In this document: one piece after another, positions 10,576 through 19,779 of the stretch
Position numbering within the stretch: the first letter of the stretch is position 1
How the letters are laid out: every line of letters begins with the position of its first letter
Assembly: GCA_019637095.1 (NCBI GenBank)
Contig: JAHBWG010000009.1
Span: 62,001-126,000, forward strand
Length of the DNA: 64,000 nucleotides
Direction: 5' to 3'
DNA from: Sandaracinaceae bacterium
GTDB lineage: Bacteria > Myxococcota_A > Polyangia > Polyangiales > Sandaracinaceae
The notes under the pieces: generated by a model
What the model saw: the letters and a program-made list of their open reading frames with translations, nothing else
The model's database searches: none
What the model was told of the DNA's origin: nothing
Program-made: the position numbers and the translations under genes

Positions 10576-12124
10576 TCACTCCTCGGGGGCAGGCTCGGGA
10601 AGCGCGGGCGGCGACGGCTCGGGGGCCTCGGGCGCGGGCGGCGACGGCGCCTCGGCGCGCGGGGCCTCGGCAGGCGGCGCGGCGCTCACGCCTCCGGCGC
10701 GGGCGCGGCGCCACCTCGGGCGCCGCGCGCCGCGGTGCCGAGCGCGAGGAGCTCGGCGCCGGAGCGGGCTCCGGCTCGGCGGCGATCTCCTCGCGGCGCA
10801 CGTCCTCGAACACCGGCTCGGGCGCGGGCGGGGGAGGCCGCTCGCGCTCGACCGACGCGGCCGGGGCGACGACCGGCGCGGGCGCCTCCGAGCTCGGGGC
10901 CCCGCCCGACGCGCGCAGCGCGAAGAAGCCGCCGACCGCGACGACGACCGCGAGCGCGCCGCCGACCACCCACGGCAACACGTTTTGCTTGCTCTCGAAC
11001 GGATCCTCGGGCGGAGCGCCGAGGAGCGGCCGCGTCGCGCTGCGCTCGGCCGCCGCGCGCTCCTGCGCGAGCGCCATGCGCACCGACGGGTCGCCTCGCA
11101 CGCTCGCCGTGCGGCTCGGCGGCTCGACGGCCTCGGCCTCGCTCGCCGGCACCGCGCGCCCCGCGGCCTCGCGCCGCGCGTCGATCTGCGCGCCGTGCGT
11201 CTCGCGCACCCACGCGCCGATCCGGGCCGGGTCCGCGCGCTTGCCGTACACGAGCAACGCGTCGGAGAGCGCCTCCGCCATCTCCGCGGCCGACGCGAAG
11301 CGCTCGTCCGGGTCGCGCCGCAGCGCGCACAGGATCGGGAAGTCGAAGATCGGCGGCGGCTCGAGCCCGACGGTGCTCGGCGCGGGCACGTCGCCCTCGA
11401 GCAGCTTGCGCAGCGTCGAGGCCATGTCGTCGGTGTCGAAGAGCCGCTCCCCGGTCAGCGCGTTCCAGAGCATCACGCCCGCGGCGAACACGTCGGCCCG
11501 CCCGTCGAGGCGCTTGCCCAAGAGCTGCTCGGGGGCGATGTAGCCGGCCTTGCCCTTGACGAGGCCGGGCTGCGTCTTGGTCAGCCGCGCGCGCGCGCGC
11601 GCCACCCCGAAGTCGGCGATCCGCGCGACGCCGTCGACGCCGACGATCACGTTGCCGGGGCTGACGTCGCGGTGGACGAGCTCGAGCGGGCGGCCCTCGT
11701 CGTCGGCGAGCTGATGGGCCGCCGCCAGCCCGCGCAGCACGTCGACCACGATCGCGACGAGGACCTCGGGTGGCCGATCCGCATGCCGGCGCAGGAGCCG
11801 GTCGAGGGCGACGCCCTCGACGTAGTCCATCACGAGGTAGTGCCGATCCGCCTCCTTGCCGAAGTCCACCGTGCTCACGACGTTCGGGTGGTGCAGGCGC
11901 GAGGCGATGCGCGCCTCGTCCATCAGCATCTCCACGAACTCCTGCTGGTCGGCCAGCTCGCGGTGCATGACCTTGAGCGCGTAGAGCCGCATGAAGCCGC
12001 CCTCGCCGCGCACGCGCGCGAGGTACACGGAGGCCATACCGCCCTGGCCGATCCGCATCAGCAGCTCGTATCGACCGCACCTCGGAAGCGCAGCGGGCTC
12101 CTGGGCTCTCTCCGGGACCACCAT
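10576..12124 (-). CDS. Receptor-type Ser/Thr protein kinase with a frameshifted tail
   Basis: Hanks-type kinase. The glycine loop is GQGGMASVY (26-34), the ATP Lys is K51 (LYALKVM), the catalytic loop is HRDVSPGN (150-157) with D152, and DFG is at 170-172. A transmembrane helix at 381-403 is followed by a Pro/Ala/Glu-rich exported tail. The kinase frame reads well to about residue 471 (near 10712), then turns into an Arg-rich run with no stop until 9368. A plausible tail (SAAPPAEAPRAEAP... ending ALPEPAPEE) continues in another frame to a TGA at 10576-10578. I therefore call a frameshift near 10690-10715, either a sequencing error or a mutation. The ATG at 12124 has no clear ribosome-binding site; a TATGCT box lies 11 bases upstream. 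Confidence 0.8.
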
Positions 12125-12182
12125 CTGGCGACGGGAGCATAGATCGATCGGGCCCGCGCGCGCGACGGGAGCACCCCGACGC

Positions 12183-13334
12183 TCACCGCGGCCGGCCCTG
12201 GGCGATCCAGGTCTCGACGAGCTGCACGTCCTCGGCCGAGAGCGCGGGCAAGCCGAGCGGCATCCCGCGCACGCCGGGCACCGCCCCGCCGCGCTCCTCG
12301 AGCGCGCGGGCGAGCAGCGTCTCGACGAGCCGCGGCGCGCCGCTCGGGCCCGGCGCGAACAGCGACGCGCGCACGCCGTCGGCGCCCAGCCCGCCGCTCT
12401 GGATCCCCTCGTAGCTCGAGAGGTCGACGCCCCGGCCGGCGAAGCCGAAGCCGCCGCGGTTGCCGGGTCCACCATCCCCGCGCGCGAAGTCCGGATCCGA
12501 GTGGCAATGCCAGCACGCACGCGAGAAGACGCGCGCCTCGACCTCGGCGAACGCGACCGGGCGCTCGAGCAAGGGCAGGCGCGGCGCGGGGGGCGCGGCG
12601 GCCGGCGCAGAGAGCGGCGCGTGCCGGACGAACGCGGCGAGGGCGCGCGCCTGCGCGTCGTCGGAGACGAGCGCGGGCATCGCGCCGTCGGGCGCGACGG
12701 AGCGCGGCGCTCGGATCTGCGCGACGATCGCCGCCGCCGGCATACGCGCGCGCGCGTGGCGCAGGTCTGGCGCGAGCGGATCGAGCGCCTCGGCCTCCTC
12801 GCCCGAGCCGTCGAAGGCGTGGCACCGGGCGCAGCGGTGCGCGCGGTAGAGGGCGCGCCCCACTTCGACGAGCGAGGGATCGAGCGGCTCGTCCGGCGCG
12901 GGCGAAGGCGCGAGCCAGCGCGCGAGGGCGGCGGCGTCGGCCTCGCTCATCGCGAGGCGCGGCATCGTCATCACGAGCCCGGGGCGCACGTCGCGCGGGT
13001 GCAGGAGGAATTGCTCGATCCACTCCCGGCGGAGCCGGAGGCCGGCGCCGCGCAGCGAGGGCGCGTGCGCGAGCGGCGCGACGTGTGGCGTCCAATCCCG
13101 GAGCGCCTCCGCGGGCGCGTCGAAGGACCCGTCGGCGATCGCGCGGTGACAACCGACGCAGTCCGCGTCGAGGGCGGGCGGTGGAGCTCCGTCGAGCGCG
13201 TGGCAGCGGTTGCACTCGAAGCGCAGGGCGAGCGCGAGCCCGGGATCCTCTGGCGGGGTCGCGTTGGCGCGGGGCTCCGCGCACGCAGCGAGGATGAGCG
13301 CGCCGAGGACCCAGAGGGCGGGGCCGCGCTTCAT
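12183..13334 (-). CDS. Tetraheme c-type cytochrome lipoprotein
   Basis: The signal peptide ends in LAAC, suggesting a lipid-anchored envelope protein. Four CxxCH heme c sites are present: CNRCH at 41-45, CVGCH at 59-63, CARCH at 168-172 and CWHCH at 274-278. Met residues suitable as sixth ligands follow, for example MTMPRLAM near 122-129. Ending in LSAEDVQLVETWIAQGR, it resembles proteins built from cytochrome c domains that feed electron-transfer chains (inference). The ATG at 13334 overlaps the stop of the upstream gene by 4 bases (ATGA), so the two are translated together. Confidence 0.88.
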   Translation of the reverse strand: MKRGPALWVLGALILAACAEPRANATPPEDPGLALALRFECNRCHALDGAPPPALDADCVGCHRAIADGSFDAPAEALRDWTPHVAPLAHAPSLRGAGLRLRREWIEQFLLHPRDVRPGLVMTMPRLAMSEADAAALARWLAPSPAPDEPLDPSLVEVGRALYRAHRCARCHAFDGSGEEAEALDPLAPDLRHARARMPAAAIVAQIRAPRSVAPDGAMPALVSDDAQARALAAFVRHAPLSAPAAAPPAPRLPLLERPVAFAEVEARVFSRACWHCHSDPDFARGDGGPGNRGGFGFAGRGVDLSSYEGIQSGGLGADGVRASLFAPGPSGAPRLVETLLARALEERGGAVPGVRGMPLGLPALSAEDVQLVETWIAQGRPR

Positions 13335-13966
13335 CCCTCGCCAGCGGCGGGGACCTGACAGACGCGCGCGGCGCGCGCGCCGGCCCGCGCGCGGCATCCG
13401 GCGAGGGCGCGCTCGCGGGCGGCGCCCTCCTCGAGCGCGGCGAGCGCGCGGTAGCCGCTCGCGTCCGGCATCAGGTCGCGCGCCGCGAGTCCCGCGAGGA
13501 GCGTCCGGGCGCGCGCGCGCTGCGAGGCGAAGCGCGCGAGGGCCTCCGCGTACGCGGCGGTCGCCGCCGGCCCGCCGTCTCCGGCGAAGGCGTGCTCGAG
13601 CACCCCGAGGGCCCAGCGCAGCGCGGCCTGCCGGTCCTCGGGACGCGCGCCCGCGGCCACGACGAGGTGCTCGGTGTCGACGCCTCCGTCGAGGCGCACC
13701 GCCGCGAGCGCGAGGATGCGCTTGGCGCGGTTCATCAGGTGCCGGTTGCGCGCGTTCGGGCGCTCGCCGCGGATCCGCCGGATCGCGCGCCCGGCGAGCG
13801 TCACCGCGCGCTCGGGGTGATCGTCGGCGAGCGCGGTCGCCGCCTCGGACACCGTCCGCGTGAGGGGCACCACGCGCAGCTCGACTCCGTTGTGACAGGC
13901 GCGCGCGTCGGGCGCGCACACCGCCACGCTCAGCGCCAACACGGCGCAGCTCGTCGCTCGGGTCAT
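13331..13966 (-). CDS. Secreted helical-repeat protein, 211 aa
   Basis: A cleavable signal peptide (to about DARA) is followed by CHNGVEL and a long Ala/Arg/Leu-rich region with TPR-like hairpins (ATALADDHPERAVTLAGRAI, then ALRWALGVLEHAF). No catalytic residue pattern is visible. It shares a 4-base stop/start overlap with the tetraheme cytochrome gene, so it may help fold, anchor or partner that cytochrome; this is inference from coupling only. Confidence 0.72.
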   Translation of the reverse strand: MTRATSCAVLALSVAVCAPDARACHNGVELRVVPLTRTVSEAATALADDHPERAVTLAGRAIRRIRGERPNARNRHLMNRAKRILALAAVRLDGGVDTEHLVVAAGARPEDRQAALRWALGVLEHAFAGDGGPAATAAYAEALARFASQRARARTLLAGLAARDLMPDASGYRALAALEEGAARERALAGCRARAGARAARVCQVPAAGEG

Positions 13967-14052
13967 GGCCCATCGGACAGGCGAAGCCGCCAGAGGTTCC
14001 CGGCGCCCACGGCGCCCAGCGCGCCACCGAGACCAACGCGCGCCCGCCGCGC

Positions 14053-14071
14053 CCCATCGCCCCGCGATGGG
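14053..14071 (-). terminator. Hairpin after the M48 protease gene
   Basis: CCCATCGC, a 3-base loop and GCGATGGG make a perfect 8-bp stem 28 bases past the stop at 14099, in a 132-base gap. The CCATCGC/GCGATGG core is the same as in hairpin repeat A, so it could be a remnant of that family. Confidence 0.4.
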
Positions 14072-14098
14072 AGGGGCTGGAACGTGCCCTCCGAAGAC

Positions 14099-15205
14099 TC
14101 AGCGCGCTCGCGCGCGCACCGCCTCCCAGTCCACCTCGAGCGGCCTCGGCGCCGCGGCGGGGAGCGTCTCGACGAGCCGCTCGACGTGCGCGATGCGCGA
14201 GGCGTGATCGGGGTGCGTGCTCAGCCAGCCGAGCGCGCCCGCCAGCTCCGTGCCCGGCTGCGCCGAGAGCGCGCGGAAGAACGCCGCGAGCCCGCGCGCG
14301 TCGAGCCCGGCGGCCAGCATCATCCGCACGCCCTCCGCGTCGGCCTCCGTCTCTTGCGCGCGGCTGTAGTCGTTGGCGCGCGCGAGCAGCGCGAGCTCGC
14401 CCGCGAGCTGGACCCAACCCTCCGAGTCGCCGACGAGCAGCGAGAGCGCGAGCCAGAGCCCGGCGCGATGCGCGACGTTGCGCATCCCGTGGCGCAGCGT
14501 GACGTGCGCCATCTCGTGCGCGAGGACGCCGGCGACCTGCTCGGGCCGCTCCGCCGCGTCGATGAGCCCGCTGAAGACCACGATGCGGCCGCCGGGGAGC
14601 GCGAACGCGTTCGCCTGCGGGCTCCGCACCACGCTCACGCGGTAGGTGTGGCCCCGCGTCGCGGCGTGCGGCTCGAGGCGCGCGACGACCTGCTCGACGA
14701 AGCCGACGACGAGCGGGTCCTCGAGCGGCGCGCCGGCCGAGGCCAGCTCGCCCTCCGCCGCGTCGCCGAGCTGGCGGTCGATGGTGATCGGAAGCGCGTC
14801 CACGGACGCCGAGAGCATCGCCGGCGCCCACAAGACGAGGGCCGCCGCACCCACGACCGCGAGCACGACCGTGACCGCGACGCTCGCGATGCCGGCGGTC
14901 CGCAGGCGGGCGTGGCGCGTGCGGTGCAGCCCGACGGCCGCGAGCCGCTCGGTGACGCGGGCGTCCGCGACCGCCGCGAGCGCGGGGACGAGCGCGGCGT
15001 CCTGGCTCGCCACCGTCAGCCGCCCGTCCGGCGTGCGGAGGAAGACGTGGTCCCCGTCGAACCCGCCGGCCTCGATCGAGGCATCCGCCAGCACGACCGA
15101 CCAGCGCTCGCCCGCCTCGCTCGTCGCCTCGACGCGGTCGGCGTGCACCTCCAGGGTGACCGCCCTGGGCGCCGACGCGCCCTCGACGAAGACGGTGCCC
15201 CTCAC
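14099..15205 (-). CDS. Membrane-anchored M48 family metalloprotease
   Basis: A 368-residue zinc protease. The active site is HEMAH in LAHEMAHVTLRHG, and the third zinc ligand is probably the first Glu of EADAEGVRMM. STHPDHASRI near the C-terminus is the usual M48 block. Upstream of the catalytic domain are a beta-rich domain of about 100 residues and one transmembrane helix (VAVTVVLAVVGAAALVLW), so the protease domain should face the periplasm. The family degrades misfolded envelope proteins or processes precursors. The start is a GTG at 15205 that overlaps the bpt stop codon by 4 bases. Confidence 0.9.
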   Translation of the reverse strand: MRGTVFVEGASAPRAVTLEVHADRVEATSEAGERWSVVLADASIEAGGFDGDHVFLRTPDGRLTVASQDAALVPALAAVADARVTERLAAVGLHRTRHARLRTAGIASVAVTVVLAVVGAAALVLWAPAMLSASVDALPITIDRQLGDAAEGELASAGAPLEDPLVVGFVEQVVARLEPHAATRGHTYRVSVVRSPQANAFALPGGRIVVFSGLIDAAERPEQVAGVLAHEMAHVTLRHGMRNVAHRAGLWLALSLLVGDSEGWVQLAGELALLARANDYSRAQETEADAEGVRMMLAAGLDARGLAAFFRALSAQPGTELAGALGWLSTHPDHASRIAHVERLVETLPAAAPRPLEVDWEAVRARAR

Positions 15206-15930
15206 TCGAACCGCACCCAGGCGCCGTCGATCCGTCGCTCGTGCGGGAGGAAGCGCGCCTTGTAGCTCATGTGCGGGTTGTCCGCGATGTAGAGCCCGAG
15301 GTAGAGCCAGCGCACGCCGAGGCGCGCGCCGAGCTCGAGCTGCTTGAGGATCGCGTAGGTCCCGAGCCCGAGCGCCGCATAGTGCGGATCCCAGAGACAG
15401 TAGACGGCGGAGAGCGCCTCCTCGCCGCGGTCGATCACCGTCACCGCCGCGAGCCGCTCTCCGTCGAAGCAGCGCAGCTCGAACGCCGGGACGCAGCGCT
15501 CGACGAGGAACGCCTCGTAGCCCCGCCGATCGAGGACGCGGCCCGGCTCGCTCGCGAGCCCCCGCAACGTCTTGTGCTTCTCGTAGAGCGCGAGCCGAGC
15601 GTCGTCGACCTCCGGCGCGCCGAGCTCGGTGCGGAACACGCGGTCGCCCCTCTGGAGCACGCGCCGGTGCGCCCGCCGCGAGCGCACCTCGCCGACGGGC
15701 AGGCGGATCGCTTCGCACGCCGCGCAGTCGGCGCACGTCGGCTGGTAGAGGAACGGCCCGTGGCGCCGGTCGCCCTCGGCGAGCCGCGCGTCGAGCTCGC
15801 CGGGCGTCAGCACCCGGGACGGGAGCCGCATGGGCATGCGGGCCTCCCGCCCCGGAAGATACGGGCAGGGGTGAGGCGCGTCGTGGACGACGAGCTCGCT
15901 CGGCTGTCGGGCTGTCCAGCGCGGCTTCAC
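15202..15930 (-). CDS. bpt: Aspartate/glutamate leucyltransferase (Bpt)
   Basis: This enzyme transfers Leu from leucyl-tRNA to N-terminal Asp or Glu, marking proteins for ClpS-ClpAP degradation (bacterial N-degron pathway). The ATE/Bpt fold is recognisable by CPYLPGREAR near the N-terminus, the cluster CADCAACEAIRLPV, and the C-terminal half with DPHYAALGLGTYAILKQL, WLYLGLYIADNPHMSYK and FLPHERRIDG. At 242 residues it has the usual length. The start is GTG at 15930, which keeps the conserved N-terminus. Its stop overlaps the start of the M48 protease gene. Confidence 0.93.
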   Translation of the reverse strand: MKPRWTARQPSELVVHDAPHPCPYLPGREARMPMRLPSRVLTPGELDARLAEGDRRHGPFLYQPTCADCAACEAIRLPVGEVRSRRAHRRVLQRGDRVFRTELGAPEVDDARLALYEKHKTLRGLASEPGRVLDRRGYEAFLVERCVPAFELRCFDGERLAAVTVIDRGEEALSAVYCLWDPHYAALGLGTYAILKQLELGARLGVRWLYLGLYIADNPHMSYKARFLPHERRIDGAWVRFE

Positions 15931-15943
15931 CCCGAGAGGCCCT

Positions 15944-16354
15944 CTACCCCGTGATCGTGATCGTCACCGTCTCGAGCACGCGCTCGCCGTGACGGATGAC
16001 GATCCGATACTCACCCGGCGGGTGGTTGGAGCCGAACCGCGCGACCGTGCGGTAGCGCGGCTGCGCCGGGATGCTCAGGTCGAGCCCGCCGCGACGGCGC
16101 CCCTCCGCCGACTCGAGCGTCACGTTGAGCTCGCCCGCCTCGCGCGACGGGTTGTTCAGCCGGATGACCGCGAAGATGCGGCCGGCGTCGCGCGCGATGG
16201 TCGTCGTCGGGCTCGCGATGGTGCCGCCGGTGACGGCGGTGCCGACCTGCACCTCGGTGATGGTGATCCCCTCGTCCTGCGCGGCGGCGGGCGCCGCGAG
16301 CGCGAGCGTGACGGTGAGCGTGAGCGCAGCGGAAATCCAGGTTCGTCGGGTCAT
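15944..16354 (-). CDS. Small secreted protein, 136 aa
   Basis: A cleavable signal peptide ending in APAAAQ precedes about 110 residues with alternating hydrophobic strands (ITITEVQVG, RIFAVIRLNN, LNVTLESAEG, EYRIVIRHGERVLETVTITI). This looks like a single immunoglobulin-like or FN3-like beta-sandwich. There are no cysteines or catalytic motifs. The ATG at 16354 has a strong GGGAGG site. It lies 13 bases before the bpt gene and could be its transcriptional leader gene. Confidence 0.75.
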   Translation of the reverse strand: MTRRTWISAALTLTVTLALAAPAAAQDEGITITEVQVGTAVTGGTIASPTTTIARDAGRIFAVIRLNNPSREAGELNVTLESAEGRRRGGLDLSIPAQPRYRTVARFGSNHPPGEYRIVIRHGERVLETVTITITG

Positions 16355-16505
16355 GCGAGTGGCCTCCCTTTCTCGTCGTGCCGGCCACGACCACAACAAG
16401 CCCCGTGCCACGGGCCCCGCGTGCCGGAGCGCTGAGGATAACCGCGCGCTCGTGTCATGTCCGCCACGGTCGCGCGTCCCCCACGCACCGCGCTAGATTG
16501 CGCCC

Positions 16506-19205
16506 GTGCGCGCCGCACCGAGCTTGCCCACGTCGAGTACGCCGTTCATCGGGCGACGCCGGGAGCTGCGCACCCTCGCGTCGCTCTTCGACCGCGGCGA
16601 GCGGCTCGTCACGCTGACCGGCGCGGGGGGCATCGGCAAGACCCGCGTCGCGCTCGAGCACGCGGTGCGGCGGGCCGAGCGAGAGTCGGTGCGCTTCTGC
16701 GATCTGGCGGAGCAGAGCGACGCGGAGGGCCTGCGCACCACGGTGGCGCGCGCCCTCCGCGCCCGCGACGCGAGCGAGGGCGAGGTGGTCGCCTCGCTCG
16801 CGCGGCTGCGCCGCGGGCTCGTCGTGCTCGACAACTTCGAACAGCTCGTCGCGTGCGCGCCGGTGCTGCGCGGGTGGCTCGACGCGTGCCCCGAGGTTCG
16901 CTTCCTCGTCACCTCGCGCGAGCTGCTGCGCCTCGACGGCGAGGTCGTCGTCGAGCTCGGGCCCCTCGAGCTGCGCGCGCCCGCCGACGAAGACCGGCCG
17001 AGCGAGGCGGCCCTGCTCTGGTCGAGCGCGCGCCAGCGCATCGACACGAGCTACACGATCGCGTCCGACGATCTCGACGCAGTGCAAGAGATCTTGCAGC
17101 GGCTCGACGGGATCCCGCTCGCCATCGAGCTCGCCGCGGCGCGCGCGAACCTGATGAGCACCGCGCAGCTCCGCGACCGGCTCGGGCGGCGCTTCGACGT
17201 GCTGCGCCAGCGCTCGCGCGATCGCACGCAGCGCCGCGCGACGATGGAGGGCGCGCTCGACTGGAGCTGGGATCTGCTCGAGCCGTGGGAGCGCGACGCG
17301 CTCGCGCAGTGCTCGGTCTTCCGCGCGAGCTTCTCGCTCGACGCGGCGGAGGCGGTCATCGAGCTGTCGCCGCACCCGGACGCGCCCTCGGTGCTCGACG
17401 CCCTGCAGGCCCTGCGCGACAAGTCGCTGCTCGTGCGGGTCGAGGACGACCCCGGCCGGCTCACCACCTACCAGACGATCCGCGACTACGGCACGCGCCG
17501 GCTCGCCGAGCGTCCGGACGACCAGCGCGCCGCGGAGCGCCGGCACGCGCGCTACTTCGCGCGCTTCGCCGACCGCAACGTGCGCGAGTCGCTCGGCGAA
17601 CGCGGGCCCGACGCGCTCTTCGATCTCGCCGCCGATCTCGACAACCTCCTCGCCGTGGCCGAGCGCGCGCTCGAGCGCGACGCGCCCGAGATCGAGGAGC
17701 TGAACGCGGCGCTCCACGCGGTGGTCGGCGCGAACGCGGTGTTCTCGACGCGCGGTCCCGCGAACGGCCACCGCGAGCTGCTCGACGCGCTCGTCGATCG
17801 CGTCGACGAGCGCTCCGTCGACCCGGTCGCCTTCGCGCGCGCGCTGCGGGCGCGGGGCCTCGCCGACGCGGCGCGCGGCGCGGTGCACAGGGGCCGCGCG
17901 GACGTCGAGCGCGCGGTCGCGCTCGCCGGCGACGAGCCGACCGAGCGCGGCCGGGCGCTGCTCGACCTCGCCTGGACGTACCTGCGCGAGCGCGACCTCG
18001 ACCTGGTCGAGGCGCTGACCACCGAGGCGCTCGAGCTCGCGCGCCGCGCCGGCGAGCGGCAGCTCGAGGGGATCGCGCTCGGCGCGCTCGGGCAGGTGCC
18101 CAAGGAGCGCGGCGACGACGCGCTCGCGGCGCGCCACTACCGCGACGCGCTCGCGATCCACCGCGAGGTCCACAACCGCTGGTTCGAGGGCCAGGCGCAC
18201 ACGCGCCTCGGCATCCTGTACCTCGAGCACGGGAGCCTCGGGCAAGCGCGCGAGCACGCGGAGGCCGCGCTCACGAGCTACCGCGAGTTCGCCATGCGCG
18301 TCGGCGAGGCCCTCATGCTCCAGCTCCTCGGCGCGACGACGCAGCTCGAAGGCGACCTCGAGGAGGCGCGCGCCTGCTACGCGGAGAGCGCGGCGATCTG
18401 CGCGGAGGTCGGGGACCTGCGCCTCTTGAGCACCGGGCTCGGCTATCGCGCGATCGCGGAGCTCGAGCTCGGGGACCTCGAGGCCTCGCGCGCCCACTTC
18501 GAGGAGGCGTGCCGCGTCGCCACGGAGGTCGGCGAGCACTGGCACGGCGCGCTCTTCCGCGGCTACCTCGGCGCGCTCGAGGCCCTCGAGGGGCGCCCGG
18601 ATCGCGCGGCGCCGCACTTCGAGCGCGCGGTGGCGCGGCTCGCGGCACACCCGCACTCGAAGATCGAGGCGAGCGTCGCCGTGCTCGCCGCCCTGCCGCA
18701 CGTCACGCGCGCGGCGCGCGGCGACGCGGGCGCCCGCGACGCGGCGAGCGCGCAGCTCGAGGTCGCGCTCGGCGCGCGCGGCGCGCTGCTCGATCCGCGC
18801 GGCGCGTCCGCCGACGTGCGCATCGCGCTGCGCATCGTGCGTCACGCGATGGACGCGCTCGACGAGGCCGGCCAGAGCGCCGACGCGCTGCGGGTCGATC
18901 CGAGCGGCGCCTGGTTCGAGACGCCGGGCGAGGCGCGCGTCGACTGCCGGCGTCGGCAGGCGCTGCGGCGCATCCTCGTGCGGCTCGCGCGCCAGCGCGT
19001 GCAGCAGCCGGGCGCGCCGATCCCGGCCGAGGCGCTCATCGCCGCGGGCTGGCCCGACGAGCGGATGAGCACCGCCTCCGCGCAGAACCGGCTCTACGTC
19101 ACGATCAACCGCCTGCGCGTGCTCGGGCTCGGCGAGCACCTGCAGCTCGTCGAGGGCGGCTACCGGATCGACCCGGACCTCGCGATCGCGCTCGTCCCGG
19201 AGTAG
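16506..19205 (+). CDS. NB-ARC/TPR regulator with a C-terminal winged helix, 899 aa
   Basis: A signal-transduction ATPase of the STAND class. The P-loop is GAGGIGKT (39-46), the Walker B is VVLDNFEQ (106-113) and the GxP motif is GIPLA (202-206). TPR repeats fill about residues 460-720. The last 80 or so residues, with RRILVRLARQRVQQPG, PAEALIAAGWPDERM and LGLGEHLQLVEGGYRID, resemble an OmpR/SARP winged-helix DNA-binding domain. In SARP/AfsR proteins this domain is usually N-terminal, so the order is reversed here. The GTG start lies 6 bases after TAGATT. It is divergent from the small secreted gene at 15944-16354. Confidence 0.87.
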   Translation: MRAAPSLPTSSTPFIGRRRELRTLASLFDRGERLVTLTGAGGIGKTRVALEHAVRRAERESVRFCDLAEQSDAEGLRTTVARALRARDASEGEVVASLARLRRGLVVLDNFEQLVACAPVLRGWLDACPEVRFLVTSRELLRLDGEVVVELGPLELRAPADEDRPSEAALLWSSARQRIDTSYTIASDDLDAVQEILQRLDGIPLAIELAAARANLMSTAQLRDRLGRRFDVLRQRSRDRTQRRATMEGALDWSWDLLEPWERDALAQCSVFRASFSLDAAEAVIELSPHPDAPSVLDALQALRDKSLLVRVEDDPGRLTTYQTIRDYGTRRLAERPDDQRAAERRHARYFARFADRNVRESLGERGPDALFDLAADLDNLLAVAERALERDAPEIEELNAALHAVVGANAVFSTRGPANGHRELLDALVDRVDERSVDPVAFARALRARGLADAARGAVHRGRADVERAVALAGDEPTERGRALLDLAWTYLRERDLDLVEALTTEALELARRAGERQLEGIALGALGQVPKERGDDALAARHYRDALAIHREVHNRWFEGQAHTRLGILYLEHGSLGQAREHAEAALTSYREFAMRVGEALMLQLLGATTQLEGDLEEARACYAESAAICAEVGDLRLLSTGLGYRAIAELELGDLEASRAHFEEACRVATEVGEHWHGALFRGYLGALEALEGRPDRAAPHFERAVARLAAHPHSKIEASVAVLAALPHVTRAARGDAGARDAASAQLEVALGARGALLDPRGASADVRIALRIVRHAMDALDEAGQSADALRVDPSGAWFETPGEARVDCRRRQALRRILVRLARQRVQQPGAPIPAEALIAAGWPDERMSTASAQNRLYVTINRLRVLGLGEHLQLVEGGYRIDPDLAIALVPE

Positions 19206-19260
19206 GCGCCGCCGTGCGACGGCCTCGCGGCCGAGCGCGCCGCGGAGTAGCGTTCTCTCC

Positions 19261-19776
19261 ATGCAGCTCGACGACCGCCTCAAGAAGATCGCCAAGGGGA
19301 TCCGCGTCTCGGACGCGATCGCGTCCTGGCTGAAGGAGAACCCCGAGGTCGAGGCCGACCCGGACGAGGAGACGGACGCGGAGCTGCTCGCGATCGTCGA
19401 GCTCATGTTCCTCGTGGCGGTGGTCGACGGAGAGGTCGCCGACGACGAGCTGCAGGAGCTGCAGGCGAGCGTCTCGGCGCTCGCGGACATGAACGCGGTG
19501 AGCCCCCTCGAGCTGCGCGCGACGATCGACGAGCTGACGCACAAGCTCGCGGAGGAGGGCTGGAAGGCGCGCCTCGAGGACGCCGCCGCGCGCGTGCGCG
19601 CGCCGGCGGCGCGGCACTTCGCGTTCCAGCTCGCGGCCGGCGTCGCGTTCGTGGACGACTTCGTCGCGCACGCGGAGGCGGCCGCGATCGACTCGCTCGC
19701 GCGCGCGCTCGAGCTGAGCAAGGCCGAGTCGCAGCAGCTCCTGCGCGACGTGCACGAGACGCTCTTCGGCGGCTGA
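19261..19776 (+). CDS. TerB-like protein, 171 aa
   Basis: The region LLAIVELMFLVAVVDGEVA followed by acidic residues is the signature of the TerB-like helical fold, which has Asp-rich sites thought to bind metal. A second helical half (about 95-171) contains FVDDFVAHAEAAAIDSLARAL, a related acidic pattern. The original TerB belongs to a tellurite-resistance cluster, but many TerB-fold proteins have other stress roles, so no tellurite role should be assumed. The ATG sits 7 bases after TAGCGT. It converges on the GntR gene with a 3-base gap. Confidence 0.8.
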   Translation: MQLDDRLKKIAKGIRVSDAIASWLKENPEVEADPDEETDAELLAIVELMFLVAVVDGEVADDELQELQASVSALADMNAVSPLELRATIDELTHKLAEEGWKARLEDAAARVRAPAARHFAFQLAAGVAFVDDFVAHAEAAAIDSLARALELSKAESQQLLRDVHETLFGG

Positions 19777-19779
19777 CGC

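Noticed and set aside
9368-12520. A 1050-codon minus-strand fusion of kinase and GNAT
   Set aside because: The join is an Arg-rich stretch with no stop by chance, and a better kinase tail exists in another frame. Two separate genes with a frameshift explain it better.
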